Of a stretch of 5,436 nt of DNA, positions 1 to 5,436 are shown piece by piece. A program made the position numbers and the translations under genes. The number at the start of each line of letters is the position of its first letter. Positions within the stretch are counted from its first letter, which is position 1. The DNA is taken from contig CALHZJ010000111.1 of assembly GCA_938041005.1 (NCBI GenBank), positions 1 to 5,436 on the forward strand, read 5' to 3'. Under the pieces are notes generated by a model. It ran no database searches. It saw nothing but the letters and a program-made list of their open reading frames with translations, and had not been told where the DNA came from. Origin of the DNA: an uncultured Candidatus Saccharibacteria bacterium (GTDB lineage Bacteria > Patescibacteriota > Saccharimonadia > Saccharimonadales > Saccharimonadaceae).

Positions 1-853
1 ATGAATCACTACTCTTGTAGCTATTAGATTTTCCACACTTACTGAGCGCCTTACCGACTGATGAATTCTTAAACTCTTCCTCAAATTTTGACGAATTAGA
101 TTTATTATTACCTTGCAATTCAAAACCACGTCCACCGTTACGGTCGCTGATCTTTGAGTCTTTTATAGTGAAGAAACTATTCTTTTGATAAAGTTGAGCT
201 ACTTCCTTGCGGACACTTTCGTCACTTTGAATTTTCTTCAGAGCGTTAATTCCACACTTGTATTCGCTACCGATTTCATCTGGAGAAATCTTCATCCATG
301 TATTACCCATTTTATCTATCTCGGAGCTCATCTTTCTCAAAGTCTGATCACGGTAAGTTTCTATTTGAGCCCTTGATGCCTTGCCGCCAGACGAAGACTC
401 CATAGCTATTTCAAGCAAAGTGCCATACAAGTCCTTAAAGTTATTTATCTTCACATATATCGTCCCATCATCACCAAGAACCATATCGCCGTCTAGTGGA
501 ATACTCTTTTCAACCCCTTTGATATTAAGCTTAGCGTCAATATTAGCCTTTGATTTTCCCGAATCAGTAGCAGCCTTTACGTTTAGCTCTATTTTTCCTT
601 GGTCGCGCATATCAATAACCACCTTACCATCGGCAGTCATCTTCTTTGCCATAATAGCATTAGACACAGCGTCCGTAACCATCTTTTCTGGATTCTGCCA
701 CCACAAGAAATAGACTAGCGCAGCAGAAACAATAGCAATGAGAGCTATAACCCCCAACACTACACCAATTGTTAATCCCGTTTTCTTCTTTTTTGGCCGC
801 ATCGGCATGCTGTTATATTGCAGCTGCGGTGTAGGTTGACTACTTCGGTCCAT
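1..853 (-). CDS. Membrane-anchored extracytoplasmic protein of unknown function (C-terminus cut by window edge)
   Basis: An open frame of 284 codons runs from an ATG at 853 off the left edge without a stop. The visible protein has a Gln/Pro-rich cytoplasmic start (residues 1-20), a four-lysine cluster (21-24) and one strong hydrophobic helix (about 27-51) ending in LWW. A polar, probably outward-facing domain follows. Residues 55-140 alternate short hydrophobic and charged stretches (for example GKVVIDM, GTIYVKINN), which suggests a beta-rich fold like secreted lipoprotein or LppX-like domains; that resemblance is only structural impression. Residues 160-183 and 203-224 look helical, and 248-284 is rich in Ser, Asn and Lys. 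The only visible cysteines, C200 and C273, lie outside the membrane and could form a disulfide. There is no lipobox, so it is a signal-anchor protein rather than a lipoprotein. The start is supported by a G-rich ribosome site just upstream. Reality of the gene is near certain; function is unknown. Confidence 0.9.
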   Translation of the reverse strand, partial: MDRSSQPTPQLQYNSMPMRPKKKKTGLTIGVVLGVIALIAIVSAALVYFLWWQNPEKMVTDAVSNAIMAKKMTADGKVVIDMRDQGKIELNVKAATDSGKSKANIDAKLNIKGVEKSIPLDGDMVLGDDGTIYVKINNFKDLYGTLLEIAMESSSGGKASRAQIETYRDQTLRKMSSEIDKMGNTWMKISPDEIGSEYKCGINALKKIQSDESVRKEVAQLYQKNSFFTIKDSKISDRNGGRGFELQGNNKSNSSKFEEEFKNSSVGKALSKCGKSNSYKSSDS

Positions 854-872
854 CACCCCCCTGTTTTATATA
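854..872 (-). promoter_or_regulatory. G-rich ribosome binding site and possible -10 box of the anchored-protein gene
   Basis: Reading the minus strand, a run of six G (861-856) followed by TG lies directly before the ATG at 853. It resembles a Shine-Dalgarno site, although the spacing is short. A TATATA box sits just upstream (872-867) and could be a -10 element, but no convincing -35 hexamer lies at the right distance. The gene could equally be transcribed together with the Mur-like gene, which ends at 894. Confidence 0.4.
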
Positions 873-889
873 CCTTGAATTCAATATAT
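868..889. repeat. Imperfect palindrome centred on TTGAATTCAA
   Basis: A perfect 10-base palindrome (875-884) is flanked by ATATA on one side and TATAT on the other, with two extra C bases breaking the symmetry. It lies in the 40-base gap after the Mur-like gene. No T-tract follows, so it is not a good intrinsic terminator. A binding site for a dimeric regulator is possible but unsupported otherwise. Confidence 0.35.
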
Positions 890-893
890 CACA

Positions 894-2183
894 CTAATCT
901 TTAAACTGTGAGAAAAATTGGTTTTTCCTAGCAATCCACTCCGGGGTTTGCCTGACTAAGTATTTATCGTCCTCAGTGCTATGAAGGTTGATTTTTATAG
1001 ATTCCTCTAGCCATACGCCGCCACTTGAACCCTTAAATAACGCGACGCCTTCAGATTTCAATTTGTCGCGCACGAAAGACCCAGCCTCGATGGCATTCTT
1101 ACATTCCTTCACCTGGCAACCTCTTTGACGAGCGGCCGGCGCCAAATATTGATTAGCTTTCTCGCCAACCGTAACAACCCAATCCAACAAATCAGGACTA
1201 CAGTGCGAACCAAGTTCGGCATGAGTTTGCTCGAAAATCCCCTTTAAGCCATTCATATTGCCGAGTACAGCAATTCGCTGCGGAGTCTCAATTCGATACA
1301 AAGATTGCAAAGCGGCTAAGGCAGTCAACGGCGTCGAGCTATAGCTATCATCAATCAACCAAGTGTTATCCGCACCCTTCAGCAAATTCATCCTACCAGG
1401 CAGTGGACGCAAATTTTCTATACCCTTTTTTATATTCTCCTCAGTTTCACCAAACGCATAACCAATAGCCGCCGCCACGATCGCTGGACGAATATTATGC
1501 TCGCCAATTAGCTTAACATTGACCTCTAATCCATTAGGATTTTCTGGCGACACAATAAAGCCGTGATGTCCGTCTTTTAGGGAAAAATTACGATCGTCAA
1601 AATTATACTCTGCCACCGGATCACTTCCGTACGTAGTGATATTAGGATTTGTCAAAAAGCTAGCGAAACGCCCATCAATGTCATCACGATTTATCATCGC
1701 CATTCGCGAGAAATTCGCCAGCGAAATCATCTCATTCGCCACTTCCTCCAAGGAATATTCAACCTGCATTCGACCATTTGTCACAGAGGTTACAACCGTA
1801 ATATCAGGCACGACGTAAACCTTAAACCAATCGTTATAGCCAAGTTCCTTTGGATTAAATTCCTGAACAATCACTTGGACTTCCGGTTTTTCGGCCTTAA
1901 TTCTCTTCTTTACGGCGCGCATCACTTTCCACCATTTGAACAAGCCTTTTTCGGGCATTTTCACGCCCATCATCTGAAGGAAAACGTCAGCTTTCGTCTT
2001 CGGCTCTTCATTGCGAAGTTGAATATCAAATTGTTGCGCCAAAACCGTACCGATAGCTATTTTTGCACTAGCCTTTCCAGCGCTACCAGTTATCGCCACA
2101 AGCTTCACATCTGGATGAACAGCAAAAAATTCTCGCACTAATTTTGCTAGTTTTTCTTCCCTCTTTTTTGAAACAGTAACCAT
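894..2183 (-). CDS. Mur ligase family protein, MurF-like, with a degenerate active site
   Basis: The 429-residue product has the central ATPase and C-terminal domains of Mur ligases, which join an amino acid or peptide to a UDP-muramoyl precursor in the cytoplasm. The landmarks are a P-loop at 32-41 (TGSAGKASAK), an acidic strand with E108, INRDD (164-168), GEHN (227-230), PLPGRMN (260-266), IDDSYSSTP (277-285), IAVLGNM (304-310) and FKGSSG (383-388). IDDSY and LPGR point to MurF, the D-Ala-D-Ala adding enzyme. Three departures stand out. The P-loop starts near residue 32, so the usual UDP-binding N-terminal domain of about 80 residues is absent. The P-loop Thr/Ser after Lys is Ala38. The His normally in the GPAHLE-type motif appears as Arg138, and no lysine is evident where the carbamylated Lys is expected. 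The frame is intact and ends in TAG, so it is not an obvious pseudogene. It may be a Mur-like protein with altered chemistry or a non-catalytic paralogue. The family call is firm; an active MurF role is doubtful. No Shine-Dalgarno site precedes the ATG. Confidence 0.85.
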   Translation of the reverse strand: MVTVSKKREEKLAKLVREFFAVHPDVKLVAITGSAGKASAKIAIGTVLAQQFDIQLRNEEPKTKADVFLQMMGVKMPEKGLFKWWKVMRAVKKRIKAEKPEVQVIVQEFNPKELGYNDWFKVYVVPDITVVTSVTNGRMQVEYSLEEVANEMISLANFSRMAMINRDDIDGRFASFLTNPNITTYGSDPVAEYNFDDRNFSLKDGHHGFIVSPENPNGLEVNVKLIGEHNIRPAIVAAAIGYAFGETEENIKKGIENLRPLPGRMNLLKGADNTWLIDDSYSSTPLTALAALQSLYRIETPQRIAVLGNMNGLKGIFEQTHAELGSHCSPDLLDWVVTVGEKANQYLAPAARQRGCQVKECKNAIEAGSFVRDKLKSEGVALFKGSSGGVWLEESIKINLHSTEDDKYLVRQTPEWIARKNQFFSQFKD

Positions 2184-2189
2184 AACTAT

Positions 2190-2209
2190 ATCATACCATA
2201 AGCATTATA
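2190..2209 (-). promoter_or_regulatory. Candidate promoter of the Mur-like gene (two -10 boxes)
   Basis: On the minus strand a perfect TATAAT lies at 2209-2204 and an extended -10 (TGGTATGAT) at 2198-2190. Neither has a recognisable -35 box at 16-18 bases. The second box lies only 6 bases before the ATG at 2183, which would put the transcript start on or next to the start codon. The first would give a leader of roughly 13 bases. The absence of a Shine-Dalgarno site fits a very short or leaderless message. Confidence 0.4.
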
Positions 2210-2212
2210 GAA

Positions 2213-2303
2213 GAGCTGCTACGCGCCCACCCGGGGCATATTTGAATATGTGTTTGTCTTTCAATTGGCAAGCATAGGAGAATGCCCCTATGCGTACCAG
2301 CTC
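2213..2303. other. Structured inverted-repeat element, possible small RNA or leader element
   Basis: This 91-base element fills most of the 159-base gap between the seven-helix gene and the Mur-like gene. The outer arms 2213-2224 and 2292-2303 pair over 12 positions with one mismatch. Inside are a GCCC/GGGC hairpin (2225-2237), a CATAT/ATATG hairpin (2237-2250) and a strong hairpin (2272-2293) that overlaps the outer stem by two bases. G-U pairs do not settle the strand: on the minus strand the 2272-2293 hairpin grows to 9 pairs with a four-base loop, while on the plus strand a further TTGTC/GGCAA stem (2254-2271) forms. No T-tract follows on either side, so it is not a simple terminator. It shows no GGAA apical motif of SRP RNA, no tRNA fold and no riboswitch core I recognise. 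It could be a small RNA, a cis-regulatory leader or a small non-autonomous repeat. Confidence 0.5.
2272..2293 (-). repeat. Strong hairpin inside the intergenic element
   Basis: Seven perfect pairs (GCATAGG with CCTATGC) extend on the minus strand by a G-U and a G-C pair to a 9-pair stem closed by a CATT loop. It is the most stable single hairpin in the gap. It has no downstream T-run on the minus strand, so termination is unlikely. Confidence 0.55.
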
Positions 2304-2342
2304 ATGTTTAATTATGCATTATCGCCCAAAAAAACACAAGCA

Positions 2343-3056
2343 TCATTTCTCATTTACATATTCTGGCAAAACTTTCCCAGCTAAAACTACCGCCATCAAA
2401 ACTGCAAATCCACACATAATTGACGGAATTCCGATAATAGTCGACGGATCGATAATATTAACAAACGTCGTAGGCGCCATAAATAGAACATATCCCACAA
2501 TCAACGAACCTAGAGAGCGCCGAATGTGTTTACTGGAGGTTTTGCTGCTAACATACGCATAAGCAATTGCTGCAAATAATAGGCCGTAATAATACAAACC
2601 ATACCACATTCCGACGCCCGGCTGGTTTTCAAAAATCACATAATTACCCAGGCAAGCCCCAGACTTAATTCCGTTAGCCTCCAATAGAAAATAGCTAATA
2701 AACACTGCGGCAAAAGTGTAACCAAGCACAGGAATCCACCGCCTCTTATCGCCAGAAATTTTATATATCAAGTGAATACCCAGAGGCGGAAGCATAGTAA
2801 TTGCAATATAACCAAGTTTAGCCCAGCCAAGATTATCCAGAAAAATCGCACCTTCACAAACATTATATTCAGCCCATTGAAACAGCGCCAAACAAATCAA
2901 CAGCATGATCACAATCTTCGTCACAGCATTCAATTTGTATTTCCAAAAAGTATATATCGCCAGAATAATTTCAATCGTCAGCGTCGCCAACATTACTGCC
3001 GGAGAAAAACAGTAGAGTCTCGGTTTTTTAATCTTATCCATGCGTAAATTATACAT
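2343..3056 (-). CDS. Seven-helix integral membrane protein of unknown function
   Basis: The 237-residue product is almost wholly hydrophobic, with about seven membrane helices near residues 18-38, 45-62, 79-99, 107-125, 149-169, 181-201 and 206-227. Loops are short: a basic one at 101-107 (GDKRRW) and another at 171-180 (KTSSKHIRR) suggest cytoplasmic sides. Distinctive stretches are CFSPAVML (16-23) and FQWAEYNVC (59-67). The layout resembles the N-terminal seven-helix sensor region of some histidine kinases, but no kinase, cyclase or other output domain follows, so that comparison is tentative. Five cysteines (16, 55, 67, 135, 215) are scattered. The ATG at 3056 lies 4 bases after the ligA stop, with GGGATGA overlapping that stop as a weak ribosome site, which suggests translational coupling. 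The alternative start is Met6 (3041). Function is not recognised. Confidence 0.85.
   Translation of the reverse strand: MYNLRMDKIKKPRLYCFSPAVMLATLTIEIILAIYTFWKYKLNAVTKIVIMLLICLALFQWAEYNVCEGAIFLDNLGWAKLGYIAITMLPPLGIHLIYKISGDKRRWIPVLGYTFAAVFISYFLLEANGIKSGACLGNYVIFENQPGVGMWYGLYYYGLLFAAIAYAYVSSKTSSKHIRRSLGSLIVGYVLFMAPTTFVNIIDPSTIIGIPSIMCGFAVLMAVVLAGKVLPEYVNEK
3042..3053 (-). promoter_or_regulatory. Possible internal -10 box at the start of the seven-helix gene
   Basis: A perfect TATAAT (3053-3048, minus strand) lies inside the first codons of the seven-helix gene, exactly 6 bases before the in-frame ATG of Met6 at 3041. This is the same spacing as the extended -10 before the Mur-like gene. No -35 box is evident. 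It could drive a second, leaderless message beginning at Met6, or be chance in AT-rich sequence. Confidence 0.25.
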
Positions 3057-3060
3057 TAAT

Positions 3061-5079
3061 TCATCCCGCGTTTTCTATCATCCTCAATAACTCTTCTTCG
3101 TCAATGATTTTTGTGCCGTATTGCTCAGCCTTTTTCAATTTACTAGCGCCAACCTTACCGCCAGCCACCAAATATGTCGTGTCTTTAGAAACTGCGGTTT
3201 GAAAAACTCCACCGAGATTACGAATTTTATCCGCAGCAGCGTCGCGTCCCATAGATTTCAGAGTGCCCGTGATGACAAAACTTTTTCCACTCAACCCGCC
3301 AGATTTTTTATTAAACCGAGGAATAGCTCCCAATTCTGTGAATTTATTGAGCAATTTTACGTTATCCTCATCAGCAAACCACGCCACTACAGATTCGGCA
3401 ACAATTTCACCCACGCCATCAACTTGTCGCAAATCATCAATCGTCGCTTTCGCCAAATTTTCCATACTCTCAAAATGATTCGTCAAATCAATCGCCGTTT
3501 GCGCGCCAATATAACGAATTCCCAGACCGTACAAAAATCGCTCTAATTCTGGGCTTTTTTTATCAGCAATTGCCGAGATTAACTTTTGTGCAGAAATATC
3601 AGCAAACCGATCCAACTTTAACAAATCGTCTTTAGTAAGCGTAAAAATATCTGCCAAATCGCCGACCAAACCATTATCAATCAAAACTTCCACGTTCTTT
3701 TCACCAAGCGTGTCAATATCAAGCGCACCCTTAGACGTGAAATGCGCCAAAGCTCGCTTCAAAATCAGCGGACCACTAGAGCCCTTGACTCGGTAAACAG
3801 CTTCACCTTCCGGTCGCACAAATTCCAACTCTGGATATTGCCGTTTTAATTCTGCTTTATAATCAATTGGCTCAGAATCTGCAGGTCGCAATTCCTTCAA
3901 GACACTCTCAACTTGCGGAATAATATCGCCAGCCTTAAAAATCACCACAGTGTCGCCTCGCCGAATATCCAAACGCTCAATTTCATCGGCGTTATGCAAA
4001 CTGGCGTGCTGCACCGTAGTTCCCGCCACCACTACTGGATCAAACACAGCCACCGGAGTCGCCGCGCCAGTTCGCCCAATAGAAATGACTATATCTCGAA
4101 CGATCGTCGTAGCCTCTTCGGCCGCATACTTATAAGCCACCGCCCCGCGCGGATTTTTACCCACCATACCGAGATTGTCGTATATCTCTCGATCGTTAAT
4201 CTTAATAACCAGCCCATCCGTATTAAACGGCAAATCATGACGCTTATTGCTCCATTCATCAACAAATTTCATCACGTCGGACAAATTGTCAAAAACACTA
4301 GCCTGCTGATTGCGAGAAATTCCCAGCGCCGTCAAAGCCTCGTAAGCGAAACTATTCGTCGGAACTTCCGAACTATCATCGCGAATCACATCATATCCAC
4401 GAAAATGCAACGGACGCGCCGCTACCAGTGCAGGATCTAATTGACGAATTGTCCCCGCAGCCAAATTGCGCGGATTAGCAAATGTAGGCAACCCTAGAGA
4501 TTTCTGTTTTTTATTAAGCTCCTCAAAATCCCGTTTCAACATGACAATTTCGCCACGAATCTCTGTCCGCCCATGTAAAAAAATCTCAAAACCCGCCGCT
4601 TCACGCAGACGAAGCGGTACGTTTTTAATAGTCCGAACATTATTCGTTACATCTTCGCCGATAAAACTATCGCCACGTGTCACAGCTTGGAATAGCACGC
4701 CATCGACATAAATCAACGCGCACGCCAAGCCGTCCATTTTTATATCCGTAAAAAATTCATGTCGCTGACCCGGTATCAATTTATCAGTTCGCTCAATCCA
4801 CGCCTCAACTTCACCCTTGTCAAAAACGTCATTCAAACTGACCATTCGGCGCGCGTGCTCCACTTTTTGAAAACCGTCAAGCAGCTTATTCCCAACTCGC
4901 TGCGTAGGACTGTCAATAGTAATCAACTCCGGATGATCCGATTCAATTTTCTTCAACTCATCCATCAGACTGTCATAAACCGCATCGCTCACACTCGGCT
5001 TGTCTAAGGTGTAGTATTCGTAGCTATAACGATTTAGCAGGTCTTTGATTTCGTCAATTCTTGGTTTTTTTGGTGTCAC
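3061..5079 (-). CDS. ligA: NAD-dependent DNA ligase LigA lacking zinc-finger cysteines
   Basis: LigA seals nicks in DNA during replication and repair, using NAD+ to adenylate an active-site lysine. The 672-residue product (E. coli LigA has 671) shows domain Ia (about 1-60, YEYYTLDKPSVSDAVYDSL), the adenylation domain with KMDG (Lys114), TRGDSFIGEDVTNNVRT (134-150), NPRNLAAGTIRQLDP (202-216), TDGLVIKIN (287-295) and AYKYAAEE (315-322), and the OB fold (IGRTGAATPVA, 334-344; LHNADEI, 361-367; GDIIPQV, 384-390). Helix-hairpin-helix repeats follow (about 455-585), then a C-terminal BRCT domain (about 596-672). The zinc-finger region (about 405-445) has no cysteine; the only Cys in the protein is C120. 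Asp112 replaces the usual Glu two residues before the catalytic Lys. The GTG at 5079 is chosen because AGGTGG lies 6 bases upstream and the family start aligns there; an ATG at 5112 would add 11 unrelated residues. It overlaps the upstream gene by 26 bases. Confidence 0.96.
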   Translation of the reverse strand: MTPKKPRIDEIKDLLNRYSYEYYTLDKPSVSDAVYDSLMDELKKIESDHPELITIDSPTQRVGNKLLDGFQKVEHARRMVSLNDVFDKGEVEAWIERTDKLIPGQRHEFFTDIKMDGLACALIYVDGVLFQAVTRGDSFIGEDVTNNVRTIKNVPLRLREAAGFEIFLHGRTEIRGEIVMLKRDFEELNKKQKSLGLPTFANPRNLAAGTIRQLDPALVAARPLHFRGYDVIRDDSSEVPTNSFAYEALTALGISRNQQASVFDNLSDVMKFVDEWSNKRHDLPFNTDGLVIKINDREIYDNLGMVGKNPRGAVAYKYAAEEATTIVRDIVISIGRTGAATPVAVFDPVVVAGTTVQHASLHNADEIERLDIRRGDTVVIFKAGDIIPQVESVLKELRPADSEPIDYKAELKRQYPELEFVRPEGEAVYRVKGSSGPLILKRALAHFTSKGALDIDTLGEKNVEVLIDNGLVGDLADIFTLTKDDLLKLDRFADISAQKLISAIADKKSPELERFLYGLGIRYIGAQTAIDLTNHFESMENLAKATIDDLRQVDGVGEIVAESVVAWFADEDNVKLLNKFTELGAIPRFNKKSGGLSGKSFVITGTLKSMGRDAAADKIRNLGGVFQTAVSKDTTYLVAGGKVGASKLKKAEQYGTKIIDEEELLRMIENAG

Positions 5080-5436
5080 TTTCAACCACCTTTCTGTAGA
5101 ACAAATAAACATACACAGAAATCATAATTATCGTTACGTAAAGTAAAATCAGACCAGTTGTCGGGACAATTGGTAGCCAATCAATACCACTAATCCATCC
5201 CTTCAGCGCGCCGTCAAGCAGAATTACCGGAATCAGAACGACCGCCCACAAAAGCACAGACAGAACAACAGCCCACGCAAATCTCAGCAAAATCCTTAGT
5301 CTTCGCCCCGTCACAATATCGCCCGACAAACGCAGCGCGTGAAACGGATACATTCCCGGCAATGTTACGATGATCATCGCAAAAACCGTAGAAGTCGCCC
5401 AATAGACAGACATCGCCACTATCAGAATCGCCGCAC
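5054..5436 (-). CDS. Multi-pass membrane protein, C-terminal part (N-terminus beyond window)
   Basis: The frame stays open to the right edge, giving 126 visible codons before a TGA at 5056-5054. A GTG at 5419 could be read as a start, but no ribosome site precedes it. The five codons before it (AAILI) continue the same hydrophobic helix, so the gene very probably begins outside the window. Visible features are a helix at the start (AAILIVAMSVYW onwards, about 27 residues) and a polar stretch, YPFHALRLSGDIVTGRRLRI, that looks like a conserved cytoplasmic loop. Two more helices follow (FAWAVVLSVLLWAVVLIPVI, then roughly TGLILLYVTIIMISVYVYLF) and a charged tail ending DTKKTKN. Its end overlaps ligA by 26 bases in another frame, so the two are likely co-transcribed and perhaps translationally coupled. 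I recognise no function; similar small-loop, multi-helix proteins seem common in Saccharibacteria, but that is recollection. Confidence 0.8.
   Translation of the reverse strand, partial: AAILIVAMSVYWATSTVFAMIIVTLPGMYPFHALRLSGDIVTGRRLRILLRFAWAVVLSVLLWAVVLIPVILLDGALKGWISGIDWLPIVPTTGLILLYVTIIMISVYVYLFYRKVVESDTKKTKN
5086..5091 (-). promoter_or_regulatory. Ribosome binding site that fixes the ligA start
   Basis: AGGTGG on the minus strand lies 6 bases before the GTG at 5079, inside the coding region of the upstream membrane protein. It is the best Shine-Dalgarno match in the window. It supports the GTG over the ATG at 5112. Confidence 0.75.

Noticed and set aside
185..713. Plus-strand open frames of 63 and 110 codons
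   Set aside because: They lie opposite the anchored-protein gene, which has a coherent helix, a ribosome site and a continuous frame; the plus-strand products show no recognisable features.
2213..2303. SRP RNA, tRNA or a known riboswitch
   Set aside because: The GGAA apical loop of SRP RNA, tRNA arms and the conserved cores of the common riboswitches I know are not present.
2329..2342. T-run after the seven-helix gene as an intrinsic terminator
   Set aside because: Seven or more T follow the stop on the minus strand, but no stable GC hairpin lies directly before them.
2290..2562. Plus-strand open frame of 90 codons covering part of the intergenic element
   Set aside because: Most of it is opposite the seven-helix gene, it has no ribosome site, and its product shows no family features.
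3121..4440. Several plus-strand open frames opposite ligA, the longest 175 codons
   Set aside because: They are mirror frames of a strongly conserved gene, with arginine- and serine-rich products and no recognisable domain.
5060..5078. Run of seven A in the overlap of the membrane-protein gene and ligA as a programmed frameshift site
   Set aside because: Moving from the upstream frame into the ligA frame needs a +1 shift, not the usual -1 slip on such a run, and ligA has its own ribosome site and start.
5080..5112. ATG start for ligA at 5112
   Set aside because: It would add 11 residues with no family counterpart and has no ribosome site, whereas the GTG at 5079 has AGGTGG at good spacing.
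5417..5419. GTG at 5419 as the true start of the right-edge membrane protein
   Set aside because: The hydrophobic frame continues upstream without a stop to the window edge and no ribosome site precedes the GTG, so the gene is treated as cut by the edge.

Overview
The window carries five protein genes, all on the minus strand, so transcription runs from base 5436 towards base 1. From upstream to downstream they are: the C-terminal part of a multi-pass membrane protein (cut by the right edge), NAD-dependent DNA ligase ligA, a seven-helix membrane protein, a Mur-ligase-like protein, and a membrane-anchored extracytoplasmic protein (cut by the left edge). No tRNA, rRNA, CRISPR array, transposase or phage gene was found.

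The style fits Candidatus Saccharibacteria (TM7) or a close Patescibacteria relative. The reasons are a moderately AT-rich sequence, compact gene packing, several lineage-style membrane proteins of unknown function, and a Mur ligase homologue of a kind I associate with that group. TGA ends three of the genes and never interrupts a frame, which argues against the UGA-to-glycine code of Gracilibacteria and Absconditabacteria. This assignment rests on recognition, not on a search.

Right block (2343-5436): the membrane protein overlaps the start of ligA by 26 bases, and the seven-helix gene starts 4 bases after the ligA stop, so the three look like one operon. LigA has a normal overall architecture and the adenylation lysine, but all four zinc-finger cysteines are missing.

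Middle (2184-2342): a 159-base gap holds a compact inverted-repeat element (2213-2303). It has an outer 12-base-pair stem with one mismatch, inner hairpins and a competing long-range pairing. It could be a small structured RNA, a leader element or a small repeat, and I could not match it to a known family.

Left block (1-2183): the Mur-ligase-like protein has lost the N-terminal UDP-binding domain and several residues expected for ATP-dependent ligation. It is followed after 40 bases by a secreted, membrane-tethered protein of unknown function. The most useful second looks are the zinc-finger-less LigA, the eroded Mur ligase and the intergenic structured element. No complete new multi-gene system is evident.
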